NCBI GenBank assembly: GCA_938028845.1
Contig: CALIZJ010000004.1
Coordinates: 1-54,668 of the forward strand
Direction: 5' to 3'
Length of the DNA: 54,668 bases
Origin: an uncultured Blautia sp.
GTDB taxonomy: Bacteria > Bacillota > Clostridia > Lachnospirales > Lachnospiraceae
Positions within the stretch are counted from its first letter, which is position 1; every line of letters begins with the position of its first letter. The notes under the pieces are model-generated. The model did not search any database. It saw only the letters and a program-made list of their open reading frames with translations, and was not told the DNA's origin. This document shows positions 40,185 through 48,536 of the stretch, one piece after another. The translations under genes were made by a program, and so were the position numbers.

Positions 40185-41603
40185 ATGTATGACGTTCGTT
40201 CACCCAAAGCCACAGAATTTATCGATCATCAGGAGATTCTGGACACTTTGGAATATGCCAGGGAAAATAAAGACAATAAAGATCTGATAAACAGCCTCAT
40301 TGAGCGGGCAAAAGACTGTAAGGGACTGACCCACAGGGAGGCCGCCCTGCTTTTGGAATGTGAGGATGAGGAACTGGTAGAAAAAATGTATAAAGTGGCA
40401 AAGGAGATCAAACAGAAATTTTACGGAAACCGTATTGTCATGTTTGCACCTTTGTATCTTTCCAATTACTGCATCAATGGGTGCGTATACTGTCCCTACC
40501 ATGCAAAAAACAAACACATCCGCAGGAAAAAGCTGACTCAGGAGGAAATCCGCCAGGAAGTCATTGCCTTACAGGATATGGGGCACAAACGTTTGGCTTT
40601 GGAGACAGGGGAAGACCCGGTGAACAATCCCATCGAGTACGTCCTGGAAAGTATCAAAACCATTTACAGCATAAAACATAAAAACGGCGCCATCCGCCGG
40701 GTCAATGTAAATATTGCTGCCACCACAGTGGAAAATTACAGGAAACTGAAAGAAGCAGGCATTGGCACCTATATTCTTTTCCAGGAAACCTATAACAAAG
40801 AAAGCTACGAAGCCCTTCATCCCACCGGGCCAAAGAGCGACTATGCCTATCACACAGAGGCAATGGACCGGGCAATGGAAGCGGGAATTGACGATGTAGG
40901 ATGCGGGGTTTTGTTTGGACTGGAAACTTACCGGTATGATTTCGTGGGAATTTTGATGCATGCAGAGCATCTGGAGGCACGTTTTGGAGTTGGCCCTCAT
41001 ACCATCAGTGTGCCTCGTGTCTGTCCGGCAGACGATATTGATACGGCAGACTTTTCCAATGCAGTTCCGGATGAAGTGTTCCAGAAGATCGTGGCGGTTA
41101 TCCGGATCGCTGTGCCTTATACGGGAATGATCATCTCCACCAGGGAATCTCCAAAATGCAGGGAACGTGTACTGGATCTTGGCATTTCTCAGATCAGCGG
41201 TGGCTCAAGGACTTCTGTAGGCGGCTATGTGGAAGAAGAAAAGATCGAAGAAAATTCTGCACAGTTTGACGTAAGCGACACAAGGACTTTGGATCAGGTG
41301 GTGAACTGGCTTTTGGATCTGGGCTATATCCCAAGCTTCTGTACGGCATGTTACAGGGAAGGAAGGACGGGAGACCGGTTCATGTCCTTGGTAAAATCCG
41401 GACAGATCGCAAACTGCTGCCACCCCAATGCTTTGATGACTCTGAAAGAATATCTGGAAGACTACGCTTCCCCGGATACGAAGAAAAAGGGCCTTGCCGT
41501 CATAGAGCGGGAGCTTTTAAATGTGGAGCGTGAAAAGACAAGAGAGATATGCCGAAAACGTTTGCAGGAAATCGAAGAAGGGAAAAGAGATTTTCGTTTC
41601 TAA
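40185..41603 (+). CDS. hydG: [FeFe]-hydrogenase H-cluster radical SAM maturase HydG
   Basis: 472 residues. The radical SAM motif is CINGCVYCPYHAKN (about 99-112). The auxiliary-cluster motif CTACYREGRTGD ends in ANCCHPNA near residues 386-410, with the expected CX2C...C spacing. HydG cleaves tyrosine to supply CO and CN- ligands for the H-cluster. The gene lies 18 bp after hydE with AGAGAGGAAAAAATT as ribosome binding site. Length and motifs match the family fully. Confidence 0.96.
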   Translation: MYDVRSPKATEFIDHQEILDTLEYARENKDNKDLINSLIERAKDCKGLTHREAALLLECEDEELVEKMYKVAKEIKQKFYGNRIVMFAPLYLSNYCINGCVYCPYHAKNKHIRRKKLTQEEIRQEVIALQDMGHKRLALETGEDPVNNPIEYVLESIKTIYSIKHKNGAIRRVNVNIAATTVENYRKLKEAGIGTYILFQETYNKESYEALHPTGPKSDYAYHTEAMDRAMEAGIDDVGCGVLFGLETYRYDFVGILMHAEHLEARFGVGPHTISVPRVCPADDIDTADFSNAVPDEVFQKIVAVIRIAVPYTGMIISTRESPKCRERVLDLGISQISGGSRTSVGGYVEEEKIEENSAQFDVSDTRTLDQVVNWLLDLGYIPSFCTACYREGRTGDRFMSLVKSGQIANCCHPNALMTLKEYLEDYASPDTKKKGLAVIERELLNVEREKTREICRKRLQEIEEGKRDFRF

Positions 41604-41660
41604 GCTGCTGGGAAAAGAGAACTGGAGATAACGCCAAAAAGTGTTTGCGGGAAAAAAGAC

Positions 41661-41689
41661 TTGCATAACATAGAGGGATAAGGTATAGT
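41661..41689 (+). promoter_or_regulatory. Promoter of the SH3 lipoprotein gene
   Basis: TTGCAT, 17-bp spacer, TATAGT, about 95 bp before the start codon. Confidence 0.6.
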
Positions 41690-41784
41690 TGATGTAAAAT
41701 GCAGGTTAAAACAAATGAGAAAGAAGAACTGCCTAATTTTATGGATCAGACACAGCTTTGTGCGTTAAAGGAGGAACTATTATT

Positions 41785-42249
41785 ATGAAGAAATACGGGT
41801 TGCTTATGCTGCTCTTGGGATTTGCGTTAGCTGTCCCGGGCTGCGGGTTTGATGACAGTGAGGATTCCACAGTGGTCGTAATAGAAGCTACGCCGACTCC
41901 GGAACCTACCCCGACTCCTGCAGTTACACCTACTCCTGCAGCTACGCCGACTCCTGTTCCGGTGATCGAGCAGACGGCAAGCGGCGTTAATATTGAGAAA
42001 CGTGAAGGAACTTATTATGCTACAGCGGATTTGAATCTTCGAGCAGACTGCAGCGCAGACGCGGAACTTGTGGGCTCTGTTCCTGCAGGTACTGAACTTC
42101 AAAGTACCGGTGTAAGCGATACCGGCTGGGTGGAAGTGGTCTATAACGGACAGACCTGTTATGTAAGCGGGGATTATGTGTCTACCACAAATCCTGCCGG
42201 AACTGCCCAGGCAGCAGACGGGACTGCAGAAGGCGCTGCAGCACAGTAA
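41785..42249 (+). CDS. Lipoprotein with Pro-Thr linker and bacterial SH3 domain
   Basis: 154 residues from the ATG at 41785 with AAAGGAGG; the longer frame has no site. The signal peptide MKKYGLLMLLLGFALAVPGC ends in a lipobox (Cys about residue 20). A PTPEPTPTPAVTPTPAATPT linker (about 43-65) is encoded by an imperfect tandem repeat. An SH3b domain follows (ATADLNLRADCSADAELVGS, TGWVEVVYNGQTCYVSGDYV). Such proteins are anchored outside the membrane and bind cell-wall peptides. The C-terminal tail is Ala/Gly-rich. Specific role unknown. Confidence 0.88.
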   Translation: MKKYGLLMLLLGFALAVPGCGFDDSEDSTVVVIEATPTPEPTPTPAVTPTPAATPTPVPVIEQTASGVNIEKREGTYYATADLNLRADCSADAELVGSVPAGTELQSTGVSDTGWVEVVYNGQTCYVSGDYVSTTNPAGTAQAADGTAEGAAAQ

Positions 42250-42275
42250 TTAAAAAGCAGCAGAGAATAAAAAAG

Positions 42276-42306
42276 CTCCGGAAATAACTTCCGGAGTCTT
42301 TTTTTA
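42276..42306. terminator. Terminator SH3 lipoprotein / luxS
   Basis: CTCCGGAA and TTCCGGAG with a five-base loop, AAAAAAG before and TCTTTTTTTA after; it ends inside the luxS stop codon and acts for both convergent genes. Confidence 0.9.
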
Positions 42307-42783
42307 TTCCGGATAGACCAGTCTGTCCGGCGTAATAGTGAGAAGGACCTCATCCAGATATTTTTTAGCCAGGTATTTTGCCATAGGAAGGTTCATGTCC
42401 AGGTAATTCCCACAGTCCTTTGGGGAAGCTCCGGGAACCACCCCTTCAAAATCACGGATAAAGGTAAAGGTTTCGATCATAAGGGGAAGGATATCCTCAG
42501 AAGAATAATCGCCGTTTAAGAGAAGATAGTTTCCGGTGCGGCAGCCCATAGGGCCCCAGTAGATCATCTTCGGTCCCCATTCTTTATGGTTGCGCAGAAA
42601 AGTGGCAGCCAGGTGCTCGATGGTATGAAGCTCTGCAGTGTTCATAACAGGCTCATCGTTAGGGGAGGTCATGCGGATGTCAAAGGTGGTGATGACGCTT
42701 CCTCCCACAGGGTCCTTCCGGGATACATATACGCCGGGTTTGAGACGGATATGGTCTATTGTAAAGCTTGTGATTTTTTCCAT
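42304..42783 (-). CDS. luxS: S-ribosylhomocysteine lyase LuxS
   Basis: 159 residues, full length. The metal site is AELHTIEHLAATFLRNH (HxxEH, about 51-58) and Cys in GASPKDCGNYLDMN (about 124). Substrate motifs are GPMGCRTGNYLLL. It converts S-ribosylhomocysteine to homocysteine and DPD, the AI-2 precursor, in the activated methyl cycle. Ribosome binding site AAAGGAG. It is a single gene here. Confidence 0.96.
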   Translation of the reverse strand: MEKITSFTIDHIRLKPGVYVSRKDPVGGSVITTFDIRMTSPNDEPVMNTAELHTIEHLAATFLRNHKEWGPKMIYWGPMGCRTGNYLLLNGDYSSEDILPLMIETFTFIRDFEGVVPGASPKDCGNYLDMNLPMAKYLAKKYLDEVLLTITPDRLVYPE

Positions 42784-42798
42784 ATAGAAAAGCTCCTT

Positions 42799-42830
42799 TC
42801 AGCAGGCGTTTTCTGTATAAGCCTGCGTTT
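42799..42830 (-). promoter_or_regulatory. luxS leader hairpin
   Basis: GCAGGC and GCCTGC (loop about 13 bases) lie just upstream of the luxS ribosome binding site. Read on the plus strand, the same stem is followed by GTTTTTTATT and could terminate plus-strand read-through. Confidence 0.45.
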
Positions 42831-42972
42831 TTTATTATTAAGATCAACATTTATTCTATCAGAAAGTAATGTAAGCTGGCAAGAAAAAAACGACAGAAGA
42901 AATTGCCGGAAAAAAGAGCAGGGGACTGGCTTTAAGGGTTGCAGAAAAGTAAAGGCGGGCCTCCTGGAGGAA

Positions 42973-43001
42973 TTGACTTTATTCATGCAGGGTGTTAAAC
43001 T
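42973..43001 (+). promoter_or_regulatory. trpS promoter
   Basis: TTGACT, 17-bp spacer, TAAACT, with the start codon 31 bp after the -10. The short leader has no T-box. Confidence 0.65.
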
Positions 43002-43032
43002 AACCCTATGTGAAAAGATGGAGGATAAAAGG

Positions 43033-44037
43033 ATGATAGACGGAAAAAAAGTATTATTCAGCGGTATGCAGGCTACAGGAAACCTGACTTTGGGAAATTA
43101 TCTGGGAGCCCTTAAAAACTGGGTGACTTTAAGTGATGAATATGAATGTTTCTACAGCGTTGTGGACATGCACTCCATTACAGTCCGCCAGGAGCCGAGT
43201 GAGCTGCGCAAACGTGCCAGGAACCTTCTGACTTTGTATATTGCGGCAGGGCTTGATCCAAAGAAAAACTGTATTTATTACCAGTCCCATGTTTCCGGAC
43301 ATGCAGAGCTTGCATGGATTTTAAACTGTTTTACTTACATGGGAGAGTTAAACCGTATGACCCAGTTTAAGGATAAAGCAGCCAAACATGCAGATAATAT
43401 CAATGCAGGACTTTTTACGTATCCTGTTTTAATGGCTGCGGACATCCTGCTTTACCAGGCGGATGTGGTGCCGGTGGGCGTGGATCAGATGCAGCACCTG
43501 GAACTTACCAGAAATCTGGCGGAGCGTTTTAATAATATTTACGGAGATGTGTTTACCATTCCCGAGGCGTACATCGGAAAAGTAGGCGCGAAGATCATGA
43601 GCCTGCAGGATCCCACGAAGAAAATGTCCAAATCCGATGAAAACCCTAACGGCAGCATTTACCTTATGGACGATCCGGATACGATCATGCGCAAATGCAA
43701 ACGTGCGGTGACAGATTCCGAAGGCTGCATCTGCTACAGAGAAGAGCAGCCGGGAATCAAAAATCTGATCGACATTTACAGCGCATGTACAGGAAAAACA
43801 TCGGATGAGACGGTAAAAGAGTTTGAAGGAAAAGGCTATGGGGAATTAAAACCGGCAGTGGGTGAGGCTGTGATCAGCGTACTTCGTCCCCTGCAGGAGG
43901 AGTTTGCGCGCCTGAGCAAAGACAAAGGCTACCTGGATTCCATAATCAAGGAAAATGCAGAAAAAGCCAACTATTACGCCACAAAAACTCTGCGCAAGGT
44001 ACAGAGAAAAGTGGGTTTCCCTGACAGGATCCGGTAA
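43033..44037 (+). CDS. trpS: Tryptophanyl-tRNA synthetase
   Basis: 334 residues from the ATG at 43033 with GGAGGA seven bases upstream; the much longer frame to 42586 reads through the luxS gene and is rejected. Class I signatures: TGNLTLGNYLGALKNW (HIGH-like TLGNY) and PTKKMSKSDENPNGSIYL (KMSKS, about 197). VDQMQHLELTRNLAERFN is the tryptophan-binding region. It charges tRNA-Trp in the cytoplasm. Confidence 0.96.
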   Translation: MIDGKKVLFSGMQATGNLTLGNYLGALKNWVTLSDEYECFYSVVDMHSITVRQEPSELRKRARNLLTLYIAAGLDPKKNCIYYQSHVSGHAELAWILNCFTYMGELNRMTQFKDKAAKHADNINAGLFTYPVLMAADILLYQADVVPVGVDQMQHLELTRNLAERFNNIYGDVFTIPEAYIGKVGAKIMSLQDPTKKMSKSDENPNGSIYLMDDPDTIMRKCKRAVTDSEGCICYREEQPGIKNLIDIYSACTGKTSDETVKEFEGKGYGELKPAVGEAVISVLRPLQEEFARLSKDKGYLDSIIKENAEKANYYATKTLRKVQRKVGFPDRIR

Positions 44038-44101
44038 GAAAACGGGGACTGTACGGCAGGATGTGCCGCAGCAGAAAATTCTAAATTTTCTGTGAAATAA
44101 A

Positions 44102-44129
44102 TTGCTTTTTTGCGGGCATCCTGTATAAT
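44102..44129 (+). promoter_or_regulatory. Promoter of the PPIase gene
   Basis: TTGCTT, 16-bp spacer, perfect TATAAT, 40 bp before the start codon. Confidence 0.7.
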
Positions 44130-44169
44130 GAAACTCTAAATGTATAAAGATATTTGGAGGCAGAAAATT

Positions 44170-44991
44170 ATGAAGCGAAAATTACTGGCAGCCCTTTGCG
44201 TTGCGGCAATGACTTCGGCTATGCTGGCCGGATGCGGCTCAGAGACTACCACAGAGGAGACACAGACAGAAGAAACAGCGAATGAGACGGATACCACTTC
44301 TGATGAGACCAAGGAGGACACTGCACAGACGGAAAGTACCGGACAGACTGCGGTAGATGAGGAGACTGCAAAGGAAGCCATAGATGAAGAAGAAGCAGAA
44401 GCAGCAGGCTTTTCTGACGGTACAGAACAGGAAGATGCCGAAAGAGGAACAGAGGAGGCAGAGAGTGCCATGCTGGATACCAGCGAGCCTTTAAGCGGCA
44501 CTCATCATGCCCAGATCAATATCCAGGATTACGGTACCGTTGAAGTAGAACTGGATGCAGATACTGCACCTATTACTGTGACAAATTTTGTGAAGCTGGC
44601 ACAGGAGGGATTTTACGACGGACTGACTTTCCATCGCATCATAGATGGATTTATGATGCAGGGCGGAGACCCTAATGGCGATGGCACAGGCGGATCTGAT
44701 GAGACCATCACAGGTGAATTTTCTTCCAATGGAGTGGAAAACGACATTTCACATGAGAGAGGCGTTATTTCCATGGCAAGAGCCACAGATCCGGACAGCG
44801 CAAGCTCCCAGTTCTTTATTGTACAGGCCGACAGCACGTATCTTGACGGGGATTACGCTGCTTTTGGCCATGTGACAGAGGGAATGGACATTGTTGATCA
44901 GATCTGTCAGGAAGCACAGCCTACAGACGGAAACGGCTCCATTGCGGCAGATGCCCAGCCGGTGATCGAGAGTATCGTGATCACCGACTGA
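44170..44991 (+). CDS. Lipoprotein cyclophilin-type peptidyl-prolyl isomerase
   Basis: 273 residues from the ATG at 44170 with TTTGGAGGC; the ATG ten codons earlier has no site. The signal peptide ends in a lipobox SAMLAGCGSE (Cys about 22). A very acidic Glu/Thr-rich stretch follows at about 24-105. The cyclophilin domain covers about 110-272: FVKLAQEGFYDGLTFHRIID, GFMMQGGDPNGDGTGG and ISMARATDPDSASSQFFIVQ. It folds exported proteins on the outer face of the membrane. The acidic linker may be a spacer through the wall. Confidence 0.93.
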   Translation: MKRKLLAALCVAAMTSAMLAGCGSETTTEETQTEETANETDTTSDETKEDTAQTESTGQTAVDEETAKEAIDEEEAEAAGFSDGTEQEDAERGTEEAESAMLDTSEPLSGTHHAQINIQDYGTVEVELDADTAPITVTNFVKLAQEGFYDGLTFHRIIDGFMMQGGDPNGDGTGGSDETITGEFSSNGVENDISHERGVISMARATDPDSASSQFFIVQADSTYLDGDYAAFGHVTEGMDIVDQICQEAQPTDGNGSIAADAQPVIESIVITD

Positions 44992-44998
44992 GAAGCAG

Positions 44999-45562
44999 CT
45001 ACAGCTTGATCACCAGCACAGGGATGGGCGGATGGTTGGGGCGATTGTAGTAATCGCTTTTGATAACCAGATATTGACGGGAGGGAAGAGCTTTCAGCCA
45101 GGAAAGAACGGCATCCCTTTCCTCAAAGCCGGAGTCCCCTCCGCTGTAGATGCAAAGAGAGAGCAGCCCGCCTTTTTTCAGAAGAGAAAGGGATTGGGCC
45201 AGGGCTTTAAGGCTGGTATCTTTTTGGGTGGCTTTTTCATGATCTCCTCCCGGAAGGTACCCGAAATTAAATACAATACAGCTTACAGAACCTGGGGAAG
45301 CATACTTTTCCATATTTGTATGGGAATCCAGGATCAGAGTGTAATTAGAAGGGGCGTCTGCATGGAGCAGGCGCTCTTTTGTGTTTATAAGGGCGGCTTC
45401 TTGTATATCAAAGGAAAGTACCTGTCCCTCTGGGCCGCATAGATGGCTTAAAAGAAGGGTATCGTTTCCGTTTCCCATAGTGGCGTCTATACACAGATCC
45501 CCGGGACGCACCTGCTGGCAGATAAAATGGGAGCACCATTGTGTGATCTTTATATTTTCCAT
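44999..45562 (-). CDS. Class I SAM methyltransferase, YtqB/rRNA methylase-like
   Basis: 187 residues from the ATG at 45562 (AGGAGGTTATT); the longer frame runs past the divergent promoter and is rejected. The SAM-binding motif is DLCIDATMGNGNDTLLLSHL (about 22-41), then FDIQEAALINTKERL, IVFNFGYLPGGDH (catalytic loop-like NFGYLPGGD, about 108) and a C-terminal ISDYYNRP-like KSDYYNRPNHPPIPVLVIKL. The family is annotated as a putative rRNA methylase; relatives modify a wobble uridine (mnm5U) in tRNA. The exact target is not certain. Confidence 0.87.
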   Translation of the reverse strand: MENIKITQWCSHFICQQVRPGDLCIDATMGNGNDTLLLSHLCGPEGQVLSFDIQEAALINTKERLLHADAPSNYTLILDSHTNMEKYASPGSVSCIVFNFGYLPGGDHEKATQKDTSLKALAQSLSLLKKGGLLSLCIYSGGDSGFEERDAVLSWLKALPSRQYLVIKSDYYNRPNHPPIPVLVIKL

Positions 45563-45646
45563 AATAACCTCCTTTTTGTATGCCATCATTATAAGGGATT
45601 TTCGCCATAAGTTGGTGTATAAAAACAGGAACAGAAGAAAAATACA

Positions 45647-45675
45647 TTGCCACAGGGATGGTTTTGTTCTATAAT
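45647..45675 (+). promoter_or_regulatory. coaBC promoter
   Basis: TTGCCA, 17-bp spacer, perfect TATAAT, 45 bp before the start codon. Confidence 0.72.
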
Positions 45676-45720
45676 ACATCAAGAAGCTGGATTTTAGCAG
45701 AGTAAAGGAGGAAAAAGGGC

Positions 45721-46929
45721 ATGTTAAAAGGAAAGACCGTTCTTTTGGGTGTGACAGGGAGCATTGCGGCGTATAAGGCGGCTTATCTGGCAAGCGCACT
45801 TGTAAAGCTTCACGCACAGGTACACGTGCTTATGACAAAGAATGCCGTAAATTTTATCAATCCTATCACCTTTGAAAGCCTTACGGGAAATAAATGCCTG
45901 GTGGATACCTTTGACCGGAACTTTCAGTTTCAGGTAGAGCACGTATCCATTGCCAAACAGGCGGATGTGGTGATGATCGCGCCTGCAAGCGCCAATGTGA
46001 TCGGCAAGCTTGCCCACGGGATTGCGGACGATATGCTTACGACCACTGTTCTGGCATGTAAATGCCATAAGATCCTTTCTCCGGCTATGAATACCAATAT
46101 GTTTGAAAATCCTATTGTACAGGATAATTTAAAGACCCTTGCCCGTTACGGATATGAGATCGTAGAACCAAATAGCGGATACCTTGCCTGCGGGGATACA
46201 GGAAAAGGAAAAATGCCGGAACCCCAAGAACTCCTTAATTACATTTTAAAGGAGGCTGCCTTTCCCAAAACCCTTTCCGGAAAAAAAGTCCTTGTAACTG
46301 CAGGACCTACCCAGGAATCCATGGATCCGGTACGGTTCATCACCAATCATTCCTCCGGGAAAATGGGCTATGCCGTCGCAAAAATGGCTATGTTAAAAGG
46401 AGCGCAGGTAACTTTAATAACCGGTCCGGTATCTATCGCGCCGCCTCCTTTTGTAAAAGTAGTTCCAGTTACCACGGCAAAAGAAATGTTTAAGGCTGTG
46501 ACGGACATAAGCGATGCACAGGACATTATCATCAAAGCTGCCGCAGTAGCGGACTACCGGCCCATAAGCGTCAGCGATGAAAAACTAAAAAAACACGACG
46601 ACGAAATGGAGATCAAGCTGGAACGGACGGAAGATATTTTACAATATCTGGGAGACCATAAACGTCCGGGACAGTTTTTGTGCGGGTTCTCTATGGAGAC
46701 CCAGAATATGCTTGGTAATTCCAGGGCGAAGCTTGAAAAGAAACACCTGGATATGGTAGCGGCGAATAATCTGAAAGTTGCCGGCGCCGGTTTCCAGGGA
46801 GATACCAATGTGCTTACCCTGATTACACAGGACGAGGACGTATCACTTAAGCTCATGAGCAAAGAGGATGCAGCCGCAGCGATCCTGGATAAGATCCTTT
46901 CCCTTATGGAGGGATCCTGCAGCCCGTAA
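45721..46929 (+). CDS. coaBC: Bifunctional phosphopantothenoylcysteine decarboxylase / phosphopantothenate-cysteine ligase
   Basis: 402 residues, ATG after AAAGGAGG. The CoaC flavoprotein half (about 1-185) has GVTGSIAAYKAAYLASALVK, the catalytic His in VEHVSIAKQAD, and PAMNTNMFENP; the Cys loop is YLACGDTGKGKM. The CoaB half (about 190-400) has VTAGPTQESMDPVRFITNHS, SSGKMGYAVA, and KAAAVADYRP with the Lys motif KKHDDE. It performs the two middle steps of CoA synthesis. It starts an operon with an ECF S-component and coaX. Confidence 0.95.
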   Translation: MLKGKTVLLGVTGSIAAYKAAYLASALVKLHAQVHVLMTKNAVNFINPITFESLTGNKCLVDTFDRNFQFQVEHVSIAKQADVVMIAPASANVIGKLAHGIADDMLTTTVLACKCHKILSPAMNTNMFENPIVQDNLKTLARYGYEIVEPNSGYLACGDTGKGKMPEPQELLNYILKEAAFPKTLSGKKVLVTAGPTQESMDPVRFITNHSSGKMGYAVAKMAMLKGAQVTLITGPVSIAPPPFVKVVPVTTAKEMFKAVTDISDAQDIIIKAAAVADYRPISVSDEKLKKHDDEMEIKLERTEDILQYLGDHKRPGQFLCGFSMETQNMLGNSRAKLEKKHLDMVAANNLKVAGAGFQGDTNVLTLITQDEDVSLKLMSKEDAAAAILDKILSLMEGSCSP

Positions 46930-46938
46930 ATCAAAGCC

Positions 46939-46963
46939 GGGCATAAAAATGAATATATGCCCA
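46939..46963 (+). other. Hairpin coaBC-ECF gap
   Basis: GGGCATA and TATGCCC form a 7-bp stem with an A/T-rich loop after the coaBC stop; there is no T-run, so read-through into the transporter gene is likely. Confidence 0.45.
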
Positions 46964-47020
46964 GTTGGCTCACACGTATTGTATCCGCAGGGAGCGGAAC
47001 GATAACAAGGAGGAAAAATT

Positions 47021-47698
47021 ATGAGCAATGTATCAACAGCAGCGGCGAAAACCCCTGCAGGCATGTCAAAGACAAAGGGAATGACCCAGGTGGCGCTTTT
47101 CTCGGCGCTGATCATCCTGATGGCATTCACCCCATTTCTCGGGTACATCCCCCTGGGATTTACCAGAGCGACTATCATTCACATCCCGGTAATCATCGGG
47201 GCGCTGGTTTTAGGACCGAAGAAAGGGGCATTTCTCGGTTTTGTGTTCGGTCTTACCAGCCTGATCAATAACACCATGAATCCTACGCCGACCTCTTTTG
47301 TGTTTACTCCTTTTTACAGTCTTGGGGAGTTCAGCGGAGGAATTCCAAGCCTGATCATCTGTTTTATTCCAAGGATTTTGATAGGAATCGTACCTTACTA
47401 TGTGTACCGTTTTGTAAAGAAGGTCACAAAAAGTCCAAAGGTTTCCGCACTTGGACTGGTCTTTTCCGGAATCAGCGGGGCACTAACCAATACGCTTCTT
47501 GTAATGAATCTGATCTTTTTGTTTTTCCGGGAGGGATATGCCTCTGCCAATGAGGTGGCATCCAACGCAGTTTACGGTTTCATCCTTTCTGTGATCGGGA
47601 TTAACGGCGTGCCGGAGGCGATCGTAGCAGGTGTTTTGACACTGCTGATCGGAAAGGTTTTATTAAATCCTAATGTAAGGACAAAACTTGGCTTCTGA
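47021..47698 (+). CDS. ECF transporter S component (probably pantothenate, PanT-like)
   Basis: 225 residues with about six membrane helices and the S-component pattern FSALIILMAFTPFLGYIPLG, then HIPVIIGALVLGPKKGAFLG and GLTSLINNTMNPTP. S-components bind a vitamin and dock to a shared EcfAAT module, whose genes are not in the window. Its place between coaBC and coaX points to pantothenate or a pantothenate precursor as substrate; this is inferred from context. Ribosome binding site CAAGGAGGAAAAATT. Confidence 0.88.
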   Translation: MSNVSTAAAKTPAGMSKTKGMTQVALFSALIILMAFTPFLGYIPLGFTRATIIHIPVIIGALVLGPKKGAFLGFVFGLTSLINNTMNPTPTSFVFTPFYSLGEFSGGIPSLIICFIPRILIGIVPYYVYRFVKKVTKSPKVSALGLVFSGISGALTNTLLVMNLIFLFFREGYASANEVASNAVYGFILSVIGINGVPEAIVAGVLTLLIGKVLLNPNVRTKLGF

Positions 47699-47768
47699 TA
47701 TGATCCTTGCCATAGTTATAGGAAATCCGGCCCAAAATAAAAAAATAGAAGGAAGAGAGAACAGCAAT

Positions 47769-48533
47769 ATGATTTTAGCTCTTGATATAGGAAATACGAA
47801 TATCGTTATCGGGTGTATTGACCGGGAACGCACTTATTTTATTGAGCGCCTATCTACCGTGCGCACAAAGACAGAATTGGAATATGCCGTTGATATTAAG
47901 ACGGTTTTAGACATATACCATATAAAAAAGGCGGATATCGAGGGCTGCATTATTTCTTCTGTGGTTCCCCAGATCACTAATGTGGCGAAGCTTGCGGCTG
48001 AAAAAATCTTAAAAAAAGAAGTGATGGTCTTAGGACCTGGGATTAAGACGGGCCTTAACATCATGATGGACAACCCGGGACAGCTTGGAGCGGATCTGGT
48101 GGCAGATGCGGTGGCAGGGATCGCAGAGTATCCGGTTCCTCTTATTATATTTGATATGGGAACGGCTACGACAGTCTCTGTGGTAGATGATAAGAAAAAT
48201 TATATAGGCGGCATGATCCTTCCGGGCGTGGGCGTATCCCTGGATGCACTCACTGCAAGAGCGTCCCAGCTCAGCGGCATCAGCATTGAAGCGCCTAAAA
48301 AAATAATCGGAAAGAATACCATTGATTGTATGAAAAGCGGAATTTTGTACAGCAATGCCGCGGCAATTGACGGGATCATAGACCGGATAGAGGATGAGAT
48401 CGGCAAAAAGGCAACGGTTCTGGCAACCGGCGGCCTGGCAAAAAAAATCGTTGCCCATTGCAGGCGAAAGGTGATCCTGGATGAAGATCTGCTCTTAAAG
48501 GGCCTTCTGGTCATCTACGAAAAAAATAAATAA
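47769..48533 (+). CDS. coaX: Type III pantothenate kinase
   Basis: 254 residues from the ATG at 47769 with GAAGAGAG upstream; the longer frame has a weaker start. The ASKHA fold is shown by MILALDIGNTNIVIG (phosphate-1), GADLVADAVAGIAEYP, IFDMGTATTVSVVD (phosphate-2) and ATGGLAKKIV. The catalytic Asp is in GADLVAD. It phosphorylates pantothenate in the first step of CoA synthesis. It follows the S-component, so uptake and trapping of the vitamin may be coordinated. Confidence 0.95.
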   Translation: MILALDIGNTNIVIGCIDRERTYFIERLSTVRTKTELEYAVDIKTVLDIYHIKKADIEGCIISSVVPQITNVAKLAAEKILKKEVMVLGPGIKTGLNIMMDNPGQLGADLVADAVAGIAEYPVPLIIFDMGTATTVSVVDDKKNYIGGMILPGVGVSLDALTARASQLSGISIEAPKKIIGKNTIDCMKSGILYSNAAAIDGIIDRIEDEIGKKATVLATGGLAKKIVAHCRRKVILDEDLLLKGLLVIYEKNK

Positions 48534-48536
48534 GCT

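Noticed and set aside
41889..41965. CRISPR-like or minisatellite array
   Set aside because: The repeated unit encodes the Pro-Thr linker of the SH3 lipoprotein in frame; it is a coding repeat.
42586..43032. N-terminal extension of trpS reading back to 42586
   Set aside because: It overlaps luxS on the other strand, resembles no synthetase sequence, and the ATG at 43033 has a proper ribosome binding site.
42784..43032. T-box riboswitch ahead of trpS
   Set aside because: No T-box sequence (AGGGTGGxACCGCG) or specifier loop could be seen, and the mapped promoter leaves a leader of only about 25 bases.
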